From: Roseateles puraquae
GTDB taxonomy: Bacteria > Pseudomonadota > Gammaproteobacteria > Burkholderiales > Burkholderiaceae_C
Direction: 5' to 3'
NCBI RefSeq assembly: GCF_002205845.1
Contig: NZ_NISI01000003.1
Span: forward strand, 62,001-126,000
Length of the DNA stretch: 64,000 nucleotides
Part shown: piece after piece, positions 17,244-25,767 of the stretch
Position numbering within the stretch: the first letter of the stretch is position 1
Layout: each line of letters starts with the position of its first letter
The notes under the pieces: model-generated
What the model was told of the DNA's origin: nothing
The model's database searches: none
The model's input: the letters and a program-made list of their open reading frames with translations, nothing else
Position numbers and translations under genes: made by a program

Positions 17244-18446
17244 ATGCAACGACGCCAACTGCTCCAACTCGGCCTCGCCAGCCTGGGCGCGGCCGCCCTG
17301 CCCACCCAGCTCTGGGCGGCCTCGCCGGACACCCCGCGGCTGCTCGTCGTCTTCCTGCGCGGCGCCTACGATGCGGCCAACCTGCTGGTACCCACGTCGT
17401 CGAGCTTCTATTACGAGTCGCGCCCCAACATCGCGATCGCCAAGTCCGCTGCATTGCCGCTGGATGCCGACTGGGGCCTCGCGCCAGCGCTGGCCGACAG
17501 CATCCATCCGCTGTGGCTCAAGCAGCAGGCGGCCTTCGTGCCCTTCGCCGGCACCAACGACACCTCACGCAGCCATTTCGAGACCCAGGACCACATCGAG
17601 CTCGGCCAGCCGGACGACGTCTCCGCCGGCAGCCGCGATTTCCGCAGCGGCTTCATGAACCGGCTGGCCAGCGTCATCGGTGCAGGCGAGCCGGCCAGCT
17701 CGCGACTGGAGGCGATGGCCTTCACCGACCAGGTGCCCCTGATCCTGCGCGGCAAGCTGCCGGTGGCCAACCAGGCCCTGCGTGACCTGGGCAAGCCGGC
17801 CATCAACGCGGCCCAGGCCCAGGTCATTGCCGGCATGTATGCCAACACGCGATTGGCCGGCACGGTCAGTGGCGGCTTCGAGGTGCGTGACGAGGTCACC
17901 CGCGAGATGGCCGGCGAAATGGAAGCCGCCAGCCGCGGCGCGATCGCGGCCAAGGGCTTCGCGCTGGAAGCCCGCCGCGTGGCGCGGCTGATGCGAGAGC
18001 GTGTGACGCTTGGTTTCATCGACGTCGGCGGCTGGGACACCCACGTCGCCGAAGGCGGTGCCACCGGCCAACTCGCCACCAAGCTGGGCGAGCTCGGCAA
18101 GGGCCTGGCCCTGTTCGCCGACGAGATGGGCCCGCAGTGGAAGAACACCGTCGTCGTCGTGGTCAGCGAGTTCGGGCGTACCTTCCGCGAGAACGGCAAC
18201 CGCGGCACCGACCACGGCCACGGCAGCGCCTACTGGGTGCTGGGCGGCGGCGTGAAGGGCGGGCGCATTGCCGGCGAACAGGTGGAGGTGAAGGCCGCCA
18301 CGCTGTTCCAGAACCGCGACTACCCGGTGCTCAACGAGTACCGGGCGCTGTTCGGCGGGCTGGCCCGCCGCATGTATGGCCTGAGCGACGCGCAACTGAC
18401 CACGGTTTTCCCCGGGGCCAGTGCGCGCGACATCGGGCTGGTTTAG
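17244..18446 (+). CDS. DUF1501 family Tat-exported protein
   Basis: Protein of 400 residues in the DUF1501 family, related to the alkaline-phosphatase/sulfatase fold. The first residues MQRRQLLQLGLASLGAAALP form a twin-arginine signal. Landmarks are LLVVFLRGAYDAANLLVP, FVPFAGTNDTSRSHFETQDHIE, IDVGGWDTHV and VVVVSEFGRTFRENGNRGTDHGHG, which contain the conserved Asp/His residues likely to bind metal. The function is unknown, but it always seems to work with a DUF1800 partner, encoded 4 bases upstream. Its last four bases overlap the convergent flavoprotein gene. Confidence 0.88.
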   Translation: MQRRQLLQLGLASLGAAALPTQLWAASPDTPRLLVVFLRGAYDAANLLVPTSSSFYYESRPNIAIAKSAALPLDADWGLAPALADSIHPLWLKQQAAFVPFAGTNDTSRSHFETQDHIELGQPDDVSAGSRDFRSGFMNRLASVIGAGEPASSRLEAMAFTDQVPLILRGKLPVANQALRDLGKPAINAAQAQVIAGMYANTRLAGTVSGGFEVRDEVTREMAGEMEAASRGAIAAKGFALEARRVARLMRERVTLGFIDVGGWDTHVAEGGATGQLATKLGELGKGLALFADEMGPQWKNTVVVVVSEFGRTFRENGNRGTDHGHGSAYWVLGGGVKGGRIAGEQVEVKAATLFQNRDYPVLNEYRALFGGLARRMYGLSDAQLTTVFPGASARDIGLV

Positions 18447-19003
18447 GCCGCCTTGACCCAGCGGTCCACCACGATCTTCACGCGCGCGCCGAAGGCCTTG
18501 GCGGTGGCGATGTCGCCCGGCACCATCTCTTCGGCGGAGGCATCGCTCGGCGTCTGGGTGATCAAGCCGGCATAACCGCCGAGGTTGTTGATGTCGTCAC
18601 GGGTGGCGGCCTTGTGGTTGGGCGCCTTCATGCCGGTGCCGACCCAGATCATGCTGTGCTGCTGGCTCAGGGTGTGCAGGTACTGGATGGTGCCCTGCTT
18701 GTCACCATTGAGCGTGGCCGAATTGGTGAAGCCGGCGGCGATCTTGTCCTTCCAGACCTGGGCGTACCAAGGCTTGCTGCTGGCGTCGGCAAACTTCTTG
18801 AACTGCCAGCTCGGGCCGCCCATGTAGGTGGGCGTGCCGAAGATGATGCCGTCGGCCGCGGCCAGCGTGGCCCAATCGGCCTCGCTGATGTTGCCCTCGG
18901 CGTCGATGGCGATCAGTTGCGCCTCGGCCGCGCCGGCCACCGCCTCGGCGACCTTCTTGGTGTGGCCGTAGCCGGAGTGGAAGAGAACGACGATCTTGCT
19001 CAT
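18443..19003 (-). CDS. WrbA-like FMN-dependent NAD(P)H reductase
   Basis: Flavodoxin-fold protein of 186 residues. The FMN phosphate loop HSGYGHTKKVAEAV at the N-terminus, the isoalloxazine loop GTPTYMGGPSWQFKKFAD and GTGMKAPNHK are visible. Family members reduce quinones by two electrons using NAD(P)H and help against quinone or oxidative stress. The start MSKIVVLF is preceded by AGGAACC-type ribosome site. It lies downstream of the pirin gene on the same strand, but a terminator-like hairpin sits between them. Pirin and flavin reductase genes under a LysR regulator commonly occur together. Confidence 0.87.
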   Translation of the reverse strand: MSKIVVLFHSGYGHTKKVAEAVAGAAEAQLIAIDAEGNISEADWATLAAADGIIFGTPTYMGGPSWQFKKFADASSKPWYAQVWKDKIAAGFTNSATLNGDKQGTIQYLHTLSQQHSMIWVGTGMKAPNHKAATRDDINNLGGYAGLITQTPSDASAEEMVPGDIATAKAFGARVKIVVDRWVKAA

Positions 19004-19030
19004 GGAGGTTCCTTTCAGGGTCGAAGCACA

Positions 19031-19060
19031 AATGAAGAAACCCGGCCCCAAGGGCCGGGT
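19031..19060 (-). terminator. Terminator-like hairpin after the pirin gene
   Basis: On the minus strand ACCCGGCCC (complement of 19052-19060) pairs with GGGCCGGGT (complement of 19040-19048) over a short loop, followed by TTCTTCATTTG. It lies 10 bases after the pirin stop and 28 bases before the flavoprotein start, so it probably ends most pirin transcripts and leaves read-through for the second gene. Confidence 0.7.
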
Positions 19061-19069
19061 CGACGGAGA

Positions 19070-19798
19070 TCAGGCGGCGAGGTCGAAGACCAGAACTTCG
19101 GCGTTCTGACCCGCCGTCAGCGACAAGCGCGATGTTTGCTGAAGCTGCAAGGCATCACCTGCGGTCAGGTCTTGCCCGTTCACGTTCAGCGAACCGCGCA
19201 CCAGATGCACATAGGCCAGCCGCCCCGGGGCCAGATCCAGCTCGGCTGCCTCTGCACCGTCAAACAGGCCGGCATACAGACGCGCATTGGCATGGATGGT
19301 CACCGCGCCCTGCGCCTGGCCATCGTTGGCCGCCACCAGGCGCAGCTGGCCCCGCTTGGAGGCGGTGTCAAAGTGCTTCTGCTCGTAGCTGGGCGCAATG
19401 CCGCGGGCATCGGGCTGGATCCAGATCTGCAGGAAGTGCGTGGTCTGGTCCTTGGCATGGTTGAACTCGCTGTGCAGCACGCCGGTGCCCGCGCTCATGC
19501 GCTGAACGTCACCCGGGCGGATCACGCCCGAGTTCGCCGCGCCCTTCTCGCCATTGCCCATGCTGTCCTTGTGCGCCAGTTCGCCCGACAACACATAGCT
19601 GATGATTTCCATGTCCCGGTGGCCGTGTGTGCCGAAGCCCGTCCCCGGGGCGATCTTGTCCTCGTTGATCACGCGCAGGGCACCGAAGCCCATGCGGGCC
19701 GGGTCGTAATAGTCGGCAAACGAAAAGCTGTGGAAGGACTTCAGCCAGCCGTGGTCGGCATAGCCGCGGTCACTGGACTTGATGAGTTGCGATTGCAT
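19070..19798 (-). CDS. Pirin family protein
   Basis: Bicupin of 242 residues in the pirin family, similar to E. coli YhaK/YhhW. The N-terminal cupin holds the metal motif GTHGHRDMEIISYVLSGEL with the paired His and Glu, and GVLHSEFN with the third His. YhhW-type members have quercetin 2,3-dioxygenase activity in vitro; others act as redox-sensing regulators, so the role here is open. It is divergent from a LysR regulator gene, matching the yhaK/yhaJ arrangement in enterics, which suggests induction by that regulator. Confidence 0.9.
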   Translation of the reverse strand: MQSQLIKSSDRGYADHGWLKSFHSFSFADYYDPARMGFGALRVINEDKIAPGTGFGTHGHRDMEIISYVLSGELAHKDSMGNGEKGAANSGVIRPGDVQRMSAGTGVLHSEFNHAKDQTTHFLQIWIQPDARGIAPSYEQKHFDTASKRGQLRLVAANDGQAQGAVTIHANARLYAGLFDGAEAAELDLAPGRLAYVHLVRGSLNVNGQDLTAGDALQLQQTSRLSLTAGQNAEVLVFDLAA

Positions 19799-19882
19799 GC
19801 TGGACTCCTTGCTGTGCTTGTTGCGATGGAGTCAATGTAGGTCTCGGGCCCTCGCGCATCGATCGGCCCGCGCTGAGGACAT

Positions 19883-19901
19883 CATTCAAATAGACTGAAT
19901 G
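19883..19901. promoter_or_regulatory. LysR-type operator abutting the regulator start
   Basis: CATTCA (19883-19888) and TGAATG (19896-19901) form a perfect inverted repeat with a 7-base spacer, within the T-N11-A format of LysR sites. It ends two bases before the LysR start codon and 85 bases before the divergent pirin start. This suggests repression of its own gene and activation of pirin. Confidence 0.6.
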
Positions 19902-19902
19902 C

Positions 19903-20871
19903 ATGCCGACCGCCGCAGACAAGCGCCGCGCCCTCACCCCCGAGGCGCTGGCCATGATGGACACCATCGCCCGCACGGGCAGCTTTGCCGCCGCAGCCCG
20001 CGAGATGGGCCGGGTGCCTTCAGCCCTGACCTACTCGGTGCGCCAGCTGGAAGACGCGCTGGACGTGCTGCTGTTTGACCGCAGCTCCCGCCAGGCCGTG
20101 CTGACGAGTGCCGGGCAGGAGCTGCTGCACGAGGGCCGCCGCCTGCTGCAGGAGCTTGACGCCGTGGCCAACCGGGTGCGCCGCATCGCCACCGGCTGGG
20201 AGAGCGAACTGACGCTGGTCATGGACGACGCCATTGCCCGCCGTGCGGTGTTCGACCTGATGGAGGCCTTCTACGCCGAGCGCCTGGAAGACGGCACGCC
20301 GCCGCCGACGCGCCTGAAGCTGCAGGTGGAGGTGCTGGCCGGCACCTGGGAAGCCCTGCTGCACGGCCGGGCCGACCTGGCGCTGGGCGTGCCAGCCCAG
20401 GCCGCCAGCAGCACCATCCACTGCGAACCCGCGGGTGAATTGGAGTTCGCCTTCTGCATCGCACCGCATCACCCCCTGGCCGCGCTGCCTGAGCCGCTCA
20501 CGGCGGCCCAGATTGCCGAACACCGCATCATCGCGGTGGCCGACAGTGCCCGAATGCTCGCGCCGATCACCGTGGGCCTGCTGCCGGGCCAGGACGTGCT
20601 GACCATGCCGTCCATGGCCACCAAGCTGGAGGCCATGCTGCGGGGCCTCGGATGCGGGTCGCTGCCCATCACCATGGTGCGCCGCCACCTGGACGCGGGC
20701 CGGCTGGTGCGCAAATCCACGTATGAAGGCCGCCGCGCCGGCGTCATGCACTACGCCTGGCGCGACACCGGCCAGACGCCGGGCAAGGCCCTGGCCTGGT
20801 GGCTGGACCGCCTGCGCAGCGACACCACGCGCCGCGCCCTGCTCGAGCAGCATGAGGGCCTGTTGCTCTGA
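19903..20871 (+). CDS. LysR-family regulator, probably of pirin genes
   Basis: LysR-family regulator of 322 residues with an N-terminal winged helix ([28 protein letters not shown] up to LFDRSSR) and a C-terminal effector domain. The divergent position to pirin and the downstream flavoprotein matches YhaJ of E. coli, which responds to aromatic compounds; the same inducer class is an inference. An inverted repeat touching the start codon is the likely operator. gluQ starts 8 bases after the stop and may be co-transcribed. Confidence 0.88.
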   Translation: MPTAADKRRALTPEALAMMDTIARTGSFAAAAREMGRVPSALTYSVRQLEDALDVLLFDRSSRQAVLTSAGQELLHEGRRLLQELDAVANRVRRIATGWESELTLVMDDAIARRAVFDLMEAFYAERLEDGTPPPTRLKLQVEVLAGTWEALLHGRADLALGVPAQAASSTIHCEPAGELEFAFCIAPHHPLAALPEPLTAAQIAEHRIIAVADSARMLAPITVGLLPGQDVLTMPSMATKLEAMLRGLGCGSLPITMVRRHLDAGRLVRKSTYEGRRAGVMHYAWRDTGQTPGKALAWWLDRLRSDTTRRALLEQHEGLLL

Positions 20872-20878
20872 CCTGGCG

Positions 20879-21778
20879 ATGCAGACACCGCTGAAGGCCT
20901 ACCGTGGCCGCTTCGCCCCCTCGCCTACCGGCCCACTGCATGACGGCTCACTCGTGGCCGCCCTGGCCAGTTGGCTGGACGCCCGCGCCCACGGCGGCGC
21001 ATGGCTGGTCCGCATTGAAGACGTTGATGGCCCCCGCTGCGCGCCCGGGACGGCCGAGGTCATCCTCGGCCAGCTCGCCGCCCTCGGCCTGCAGCCAGAC
21101 GAGCCGCCCGTCTGGCAGTCGCGCCGGGGTGATCTCTACCAGGCGGCGCTGGACCGCCTCATCGCCTCGGGCCAGGCCTACGGTTGCGCCTGCACGCGCG
21201 CCGAGATTGCCGCCGCCTACGAACGCACCATCGGCCCGCGGCCCAAGCATGGTGAACTGGTCTACCCGGGCACCTGCCGCCAGGGCACGCAGGGGCGGTC
21301 AGCGCGCGCCTGGCGCTTGCGGGTGCAGGGCCGCATCGACTGGCAGGACCGTCGGCTCGGCGCGCAGTCGCAGGACCTGGGCGCCGAGGTGGGCGACTTC
21401 GTGCTCAAGCGCGCCGACGGCCTCTGGGCCTACCAGCTCGCCGTGGTCGTCGACGACGCCGCGCAAGGCATCACCGACATCGTCCGCGGCGAGGACCTGG
21501 CCGACAACACGCCGCGCCAGATCGCGCTGCAACGAGCGCTTGGCCTGCCCAAGCCCCGCTACCTGCACACGCCGCTGGTGCTGGCGGCCGACGGCCACAA
21601 GCTGTCCAAGCAGAACGGCGCGGCGGCACTCGACCTGAGCGACCCGGTCGCGCGGCTGCGCGAAGCGGCCCAACGCCTGGGCCTGCATCCGGAACCGCAG
21701 TCCGGCATCACCGTCGCCGACCTGCTGGCCCGCCTCGCCAGCCGCTGGGCGCACGCGGGCGGATGGCCGGCTGCTTGA
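20879..21778 (+). CDS. gluQ: Glutamyl-Q tRNA(Asp) synthetase
   Basis: Enzyme of 299 residues that attaches glutamate to the queuosine base of tRNA(Asp). It is a truncated glutamyl-tRNA synthetase catalytic core without anticodon-binding domain. Motifs are [15 protein letters not shown] (HIGH equivalent), the CAC...C zinc-binding region around [10 protein letters not shown] and [17 protein letters not shown][13 protein letters not shown] and KLSKQNGA (KMSK). The start [10 protein letters not shown] follows the LysR stop by 7 bases. Length fits the family (about 300 residues). Confidence 0.92.
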   Translation: MQTPLKAYRGRFAPSPTGPLHDGSLVAALASWLDARAHGGAWLVRIEDVDGPRCAPGTAEVILGQLAALGLQPDEPPVWQSRRGDLYQAALDRLIASGQAYGCACTRAEIAAAYERTIGPRPKHGELVYPGTCRQGTQGRSARAWRLRVQGRIDWQDRRLGAQSQDLGAEVGDFVLKRADGLWAYQLAVVVDDAAQGITDIVRGEDLADNTPRQIALQRALGLPKPRYLHTPLVLAADGHKLSKQNGAAALDLSDPVARLREAAQRLGLHPEPQSGITVADLLARLASRWAHAGGWPAA

Positions 21779-21874
21779 TGGCTGCGCGCGCAGCCGGGTC
21801 ATGGATGCCCGGGCGCCTGACCGGTGTGCATGCGGGCGACAATGCCGGCTTTTCGCATCTCATAAGGATTCCCC

Positions 21875-22597
21875 ATGAACACCACGCCCAGCGGCCTGCA
21901 GTTTGAGGACACCGTCGAAGGCGACGGCAAGCAGGCAGCAGCCGGCCATGACGTGACCGTGCACTACACCGGCTGGCTGTGGGTGGACGGCGCCAAGGCA
22001 GCCAAGTTCGACTCCAGCAAGGACCGCAACGATCCGTTCGAGTTTGAACTCGGCGCCGGCATGGTCATCCGCGGCTGGGACGAAGGCGTGCAGGGCATGA
22101 AGATCGGCGGCAAGCGCACGCTCCTCATCCCGGCCAGCCTCGGCTATGGCGCGCGCGGTGCCGGCGGCGTCATCCCGCCGAATGCGACGCTGTGCTTCGA
22201 GGTCGAGCTGCTCGGTCTGGCGGGCGGCCCGGAGCCGGTGGAGCTGAACCTGCACACCACCTCCAGCGGCCTGCAGTACGAAGACCGCGTCGTGGGCGAA
22301 GGCGCAGAAGCCGCCAAGGGCCAGCGCGTGTCGGTGCACTACACCGGCTGGCTCTACAAGGACGGGCTGCGCGGCAAGAAGTTCGACTCCAGCAAGGACC
22401 GCGGCCAGCCGTTCAAGTTCCGCCTGGGCGGCGGTGAAGTCATCCAGGGCTGGGACGAAGGCGTGCAGGGCATGAAGGTCGGCGGCACCCGCATGCTGGT
22501 GCTCCCGCCGGAGCTGGGCTATGGCGCGCATGGTGCCGGCGGCGTGATCCCGCCGAACGCGACGCTGCTGTTCGAAGTGGAGCTGCTCGCCGTCTGA
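21875..22597 (+). CDS. Tandem-domain FKBP-type peptidyl-prolyl isomerase
   Basis: Protein of 240 residues with two full FKBP domains, about residues 5-115 and 127-240, and no signal peptide, so cytoplasmic. Both copies keep the isomerase core: VHYTGWL, FDSSKDR-x-PF-F, VI-GWDEGVQGMK-GG-R, LGYGA-GAGGVIPPNATL-FEVELL. The repeats are offset by exactly 375 bases and share identical DNA blocks of 24 and 30 bases, so the duplication is recent or maintained by gene conversion. AAGGA lies seven bases before the ATG. Most bacterial cytoplasmic FKBPs have one such domain. Confidence 0.9.
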   Translation: MNTTPSGLQFEDTVEGDGKQAAAGHDVTVHYTGWLWVDGAKAAKFDSSKDRNDPFEFELGAGMVIRGWDEGVQGMKIGGKRTLLIPASLGYGARGAGGVIPPNATLCFEVELLGLAGGPEPVELNLHTTSSGLQYEDRVVGEGAEAAKGQRVSVHYTGWLYKDGLRGKKFDSSKDRGQPFKFRLGGGEVIQGWDEGVQGMKVGGTRMLVLPPELGYGAHGAGGVIPPNATLLFEVELLAV

Positions 22598-22614
22598 CGT
22601 CGCAAGTCCACGAC

Positions 22615-22633
22615 GCGGACAGTTCGTATCACA
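22615..22633 (+). repeat. Copy 1 of 19-bp repeat
   Basis: GCGGACAGTTCGTATCACA, 15 of 19 bases identical to copy 3. It lies just after the FKBP stop and before the terminator, about 200 bases upstream of the closely spaced pair. Confidence 0.5.
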
Positions 22634-22680
22634 CGAACGATCCCGCGCCCGCCACGGGCCCCGGCCCCCTCAACCGGCTG

Positions 22681-22712
22681 AACACCGCCCCATGACCGGG
22701 CGGTGTTTTTCC
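22681..22712 (+). terminator. Rho-independent terminator after FKBP gene
   Basis: Perfect 10-bp stem AACACCGCCC (22681-22690) with GGGCGGTGTT (22698-22707), a 7-base loop and a run of T. Ends transcription of the FKBP gene before the receptor promoter region. Confidence 0.9.
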
Positions 22713-22814
22713 TTGTGCGCACACCTGTGGAGCCACCCTCCCCACGCTGGCGCACGGCGGGCGAAACGGATCGCGAAGCCTGCATGACCCTCGGGTTGCC
22801 CCTGCCTTCAATCC

Positions 22815-22864
22815 GTGGACATTTTGTCTCACACTCCATCGAAACGTGGACAGTTTGCTTCACA
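22815..22864 (+). repeat. Paired 19-bp direct repeats upstream of the TonB receptor
   Basis: GTGGACATTTTGTCTCACA (22815-22833) and GTGGACAGTTTGCTTCACA (22846-22864), identical at 16 of 19 positions and exactly 31 bases apart, i.e. on the same face of the helix. They end 61 bases before the receptor start codon. Probable operator or activator sites; a relic of a mobile-element end is the alternative. Confidence 0.6.
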
Positions 22865-22925
22865 GAGCTTCCAGGGCTGGAAGCCGCACGACCACGGCAG
22901 AGCGCTGCGGCGCGGAGGGCAAGAG

Positions 22926-25688
22926 ATGATTGGACACACGTGGCACCGGCAGCGCCGGCATGGCCTGGCCTGGGCGGCGGCGGCTTGCTGCAGTCTCGCC
23001 CAGGCACAGGGGAGCGTGCCCGGCAGCACGGATCCGGCGGCTGACCCCGAGAAGCTCGAGCGCATCACCGTCACCGGCTCAAACATCCGTCGTGCCGACG
23101 GTGAGACTGCCCTGCCGGTGCAGGTCATCACGGCCGAAGACATCCGCCGCAGCGGCAAGGCATCCGTCACGGAGGTGCTGCAGTCGCTATCGGCCAACGG
23201 CGCCAACGGTCTGACGGACAGCGCGTCCTTCAACAGCTTCGCCTACGGTGCCTCGGGCATCTCGCTGCGCAGCCTGGGGCCGACGTCCACGCTGATCCTG
23301 GTGAACGGACGCCGGGTCGTGCCCTACAGCGTGCCGGACATCAACAACGGCCTCACCAACTTCGTGAACGTCGACGCCATCCCGAGCGCCGCCATCCAGC
23401 GCATCGAGGTGCTCAAGGACGGTGCCTCGGCGATCTACGGCTCCGACGCCATGGCCGGCGTGGTGAACATCATCCTGCGCAAGGACTTCCAGGGTGGCGA
23501 AGCCGGCGCTCAACTGCGCACCAGCATGGACGGCGGTTTCGGCACGCAGTCGGCGGCCCTGACGGTCGGCCGGGGCGACCTGGCACGCGACGGCTGGAAC
23601 TGGATGGCCACGCTGGATGTCTTCCACCGCGACGAGGTGATGCTGCGCGACGTGGCCAGCCGCGTCATCGACCCGCGCCACCGCGATTCCTCCTTCTACT
23701 ACACCGGCCGCGCCGGCACGAGCCGCTTCACGCCCACGCCCAACTACTACGGCGGGGTGTCCTTCGACCCGCAGTCGGGCGCGTCCTTCGTCAACACGCG
23801 CAGTGGTCGCGCCTCGGCCAACTGCCCGGCCGATCAGCGCTGGGCCTTCAACAGCACCTTCACGCCGCCGCTGAACCTGTGCGGCTACAGCTACTGGACG
23901 GACGCCGCGCAGTACGTCTCGCCGATGGAGCGCGCCTCGATCTTCAGCCACGGCGAGCTGGCCCTGGGCGGCGGGCTGTCGGTATTCGGCGAGCTGTCGC
24001 TGAACCGCCTGACCAACCACCAGCGCGACTGGCCCGTGCCCTTCGGTGCCGGCCTGGGTGCGACGCCCAACGGTCGCGACGGCGGCGTGGCCTACGTGCC
24101 GCAGTTCCTGCCAGCAGGCCACCCCAACAACCCCTTCCCCAACCAGCCGGCCGGCATCACCTACCAGTTTGCCGATGTCGGCATGCAGGGCATCGACGTG
24201 ACCAACCAGGCCGGGCGGCTGCTGGTGGGCGCGCGCGGCACGACTGCGGGCTGGGACTGGGAGACGGCCCTCATGCACGCCCAGGACACCGCCGAGGTGT
24301 CCTACCTCAACCGCATCAGCCTGCCGGCGCTGCGGGATGCAGTGCTCAGCGGCAGCTACGACTTCGAGCACCCCACGCAAGGCCGCGTCACGGCGGCTCA
24401 ACTGCGCATCAATCCGATCGACCACGGCCGCGCGTCGTTCACCGCCCTGGATGCCAAGGTCAGCGGCGAGATCGGCCGCCTGCCGGGCGGCCCCATCGGG
24501 ATGGCCGCCGGTATCGAGGCCCGGCATGAACAGCGCAACTACCACCCGGATGAGCGCATCTACTCCGGCGGCGTCTACCTGCAGGTGGCGGGCCGCACCG
24601 AGGGCAGCCGCAACGTGGTGTCAGCCTTCAGCGAGCTGAGCCTGCCGATCACCAAGACGCTGCAGTCCCAACTCGCGCTGCGCGCCGACCGGTACTCCGA
24701 CTACGGCTCCTCCGTGACGCCCAAGCTGGCGGTCGCGTGGGCGCCGCTGCGCCAGCTCAAGCTGCGCGGCAGCGTGTCGCGGGGCTTTCGGGCGCCGTCG
24801 CTCAACGAGTCCGCCAGTTCGGATACGCCCCTTTTTTCCTACGTCGACTTCGACCCCCAGCGTTGCGGCCAGTTCAATGTCGACTGCGACGGCTACAACA
24901 ACAGCGGCGTGGTCAAGGCCAACAAGAACCTCAAGCCCGAGCGTTCGACGGCCTATGGTCTGGGCCTGGTCACCGAGCCGGTGCGCGACCTGCTGCTGAC
25001 GCTGGACTACTGGGAGTTCCGCCGCCGCAACGAGATCACCTTCGTCGACCAGCAGCTGCTCATCAACCAGGAGGGCAGCAACGACCCGCTGTACGCCGGC
25101 CGGGTGCATCGCCTGCCGGCCGACACCGAGAGCGTGCCCGGCCAAAGCATTCCGGGCCGCATCGCCACAGTCGACCAGCTCTATCTCAACCGCGGCCGCA
25201 CCGAGGTGCGTGGCGTGGACGTCACCGCCAGCACCCGGCTGGCCATGTCGGGCACCGCCCCGCTGCGGATCAACCTGGACATGACCTATGTCGACCGCTA
25301 CCGCGTGCAGAGCGCCGAGGGCGAGGCCTGGCAGGTGTGGACGGGCACGCTGGGATTCCCGCGCCTGCGGGGCAGCATGAACCTCGGCTGGTCGCCCGGC
25401 CCCTGGGACCTGAACGCCACGCTCAACCACCTCTCGGGCTTCGCTGCCACGCAGGCCGGCCAGACCTGCACCGGCACGCGCTACCTGGGCGTCTGCGACA
25501 TTGCCCCCTACACCACGCTGGACCTTGCCGCCGCCTACCGCGCCGGCACGGCATGGACGGTGCGCGTGAACCTGATCAACGCCACCAATGCGCGCATGCC
25601 GTTCACGCCGACGCAACCCACCGGCAACCGCTACTGGTACGCCGCCGCCGGTCGTCAACTGGGTGTTTCTGCGAGCCATCGCTTCTGA
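22926..25688 (+). CDS. TonB-dependent outer-membrane receptor
   Basis: Outer-membrane receptor of 920 residues. After a signal peptide ending AQAQG comes a TonB-box-like region (LERITVTGSNIRR), a plug domain (ALPVQVITAEDIRR, GASAIYGSDAMAGVVNIILRKD), and a 22-strand beta-barrel ending ASHRF with the terminal Phe needed for assembly. The VTGSNIRRADGETALPVQVI type is common among receptors for oligosaccharides, oligopeptides or similar nutrients rather than classical siderophores, but the ligand is not readable. Start at MIGHTWHR is supported by GGAGGG; an upstream in-frame ATG (22815) would place the signal peptide after 37 extra residues. No anti-sigma/sigma pair is adjacent. Confidence 0.9.
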   Translation: MIGHTWHRQRRHGLAWAAAACCSLAQAQGSVPGSTDPAADPEKLERITVTGSNIRRADGETALPVQVITAEDIRRSGKASVTEVLQSLSANGANGLTDSASFNSFAYGASGISLRSLGPTSTLILVNGRRVVPYSVPDINNGLTNFVNVDAIPSAAIQRIEVLKDGASAIYGSDAMAGVVNIILRKDFQGGEAGAQLRTSMDGGFGTQSAALTVGRGDLARDGWNWMATLDVFHRDEVMLRDVASRVIDPRHRDSSFYYTGRAGTSRFTPTPNYYGGVSFDPQSGASFVNTRSGRASANCPADQRWAFNSTFTPPLNLCGYSYWTDAAQYVSPMERASIFSHGELALGGGLSVFGELSLNRLTNHQRDWPVPFGAGLGATPNGRDGGVAYVPQFLPAGHPNNPFPNQPAGITYQFADVGMQGIDVTNQAGRLLVGARGTTAGWDWETALMHAQDTAEVSYLNRISLPALRDAVLSGSYDFEHPTQGRVTAAQLRINPIDHGRASFTALDAKVSGEIGRLPGGPIGMAAGIEARHEQRNYHPDERIYSGGVYLQVAGRTEGSRNVVSAFSELSLPITKTLQSQLALRADRYSDYGSSVTPKLAVAWAPLRQLKLRGSVSRGFRAPSLNESASSDTPLFSYVDFDPQRCGQFNVDCDGYNNSGVVKANKNLKPERSTAYGLGLVTEPVRDLLLTLDYWEFRRRNEITFVDQQLLINQEGSNDPLYAGRVHRLPADTESVPGQSIPGRIATVDQLYLNRGRTEVRGVDVTASTRLAMSGTAPLRINLDMTYVDRYRVQSAEGEAWQVWTGTLGFPRLRGSMNLGWSPGPWDLNATLNHLSGFAATQAGQTCTGTRYLGVCDIAPYTTLDLAAAYRAGTAWTVRVNLINATNARMPFTPTQPTGNRYWYAAAGRQLGVSASHRF

Positions 25689-25767
25689 TGGACGGCCCGC
25701 GGGCGGGCCAGAATGGGGCTCGACCCCGCCCGGGCGCCCGCGCCCCCTGCCCGCCCTCTGCATCCTC

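Larger units (their letters stand above)
22598..22925. other. Intergenic region before the TonB receptor
   Basis: A 328-base gap between the FKBP gene and the TonB-dependent receptor. It contains one copy of a 19-base repeat (22615-22633), an intrinsic terminator (22681-22712), two further repeat copies (22815-22864), and a ribosome site GGAGGG near 22915. No coding potential is evident. Confidence 0.7.

Noticed and set aside
18137-19840. Plus-strand reading frame of 567 residues across the flavoprotein and pirin genes
   Set aside because: It runs antisense to two well-recognised genes and has the low-complexity His/Gly/Arg composition of frame shadows in GC-rich DNA.
22815-22925. TonB receptor starting at the ATG at 22815
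   Set aside because: This would translate the two 19-bp repeats and place the signal peptide about 50 residues in; the ATG at 22926 has a ribosome site and directly begins the signal peptide.
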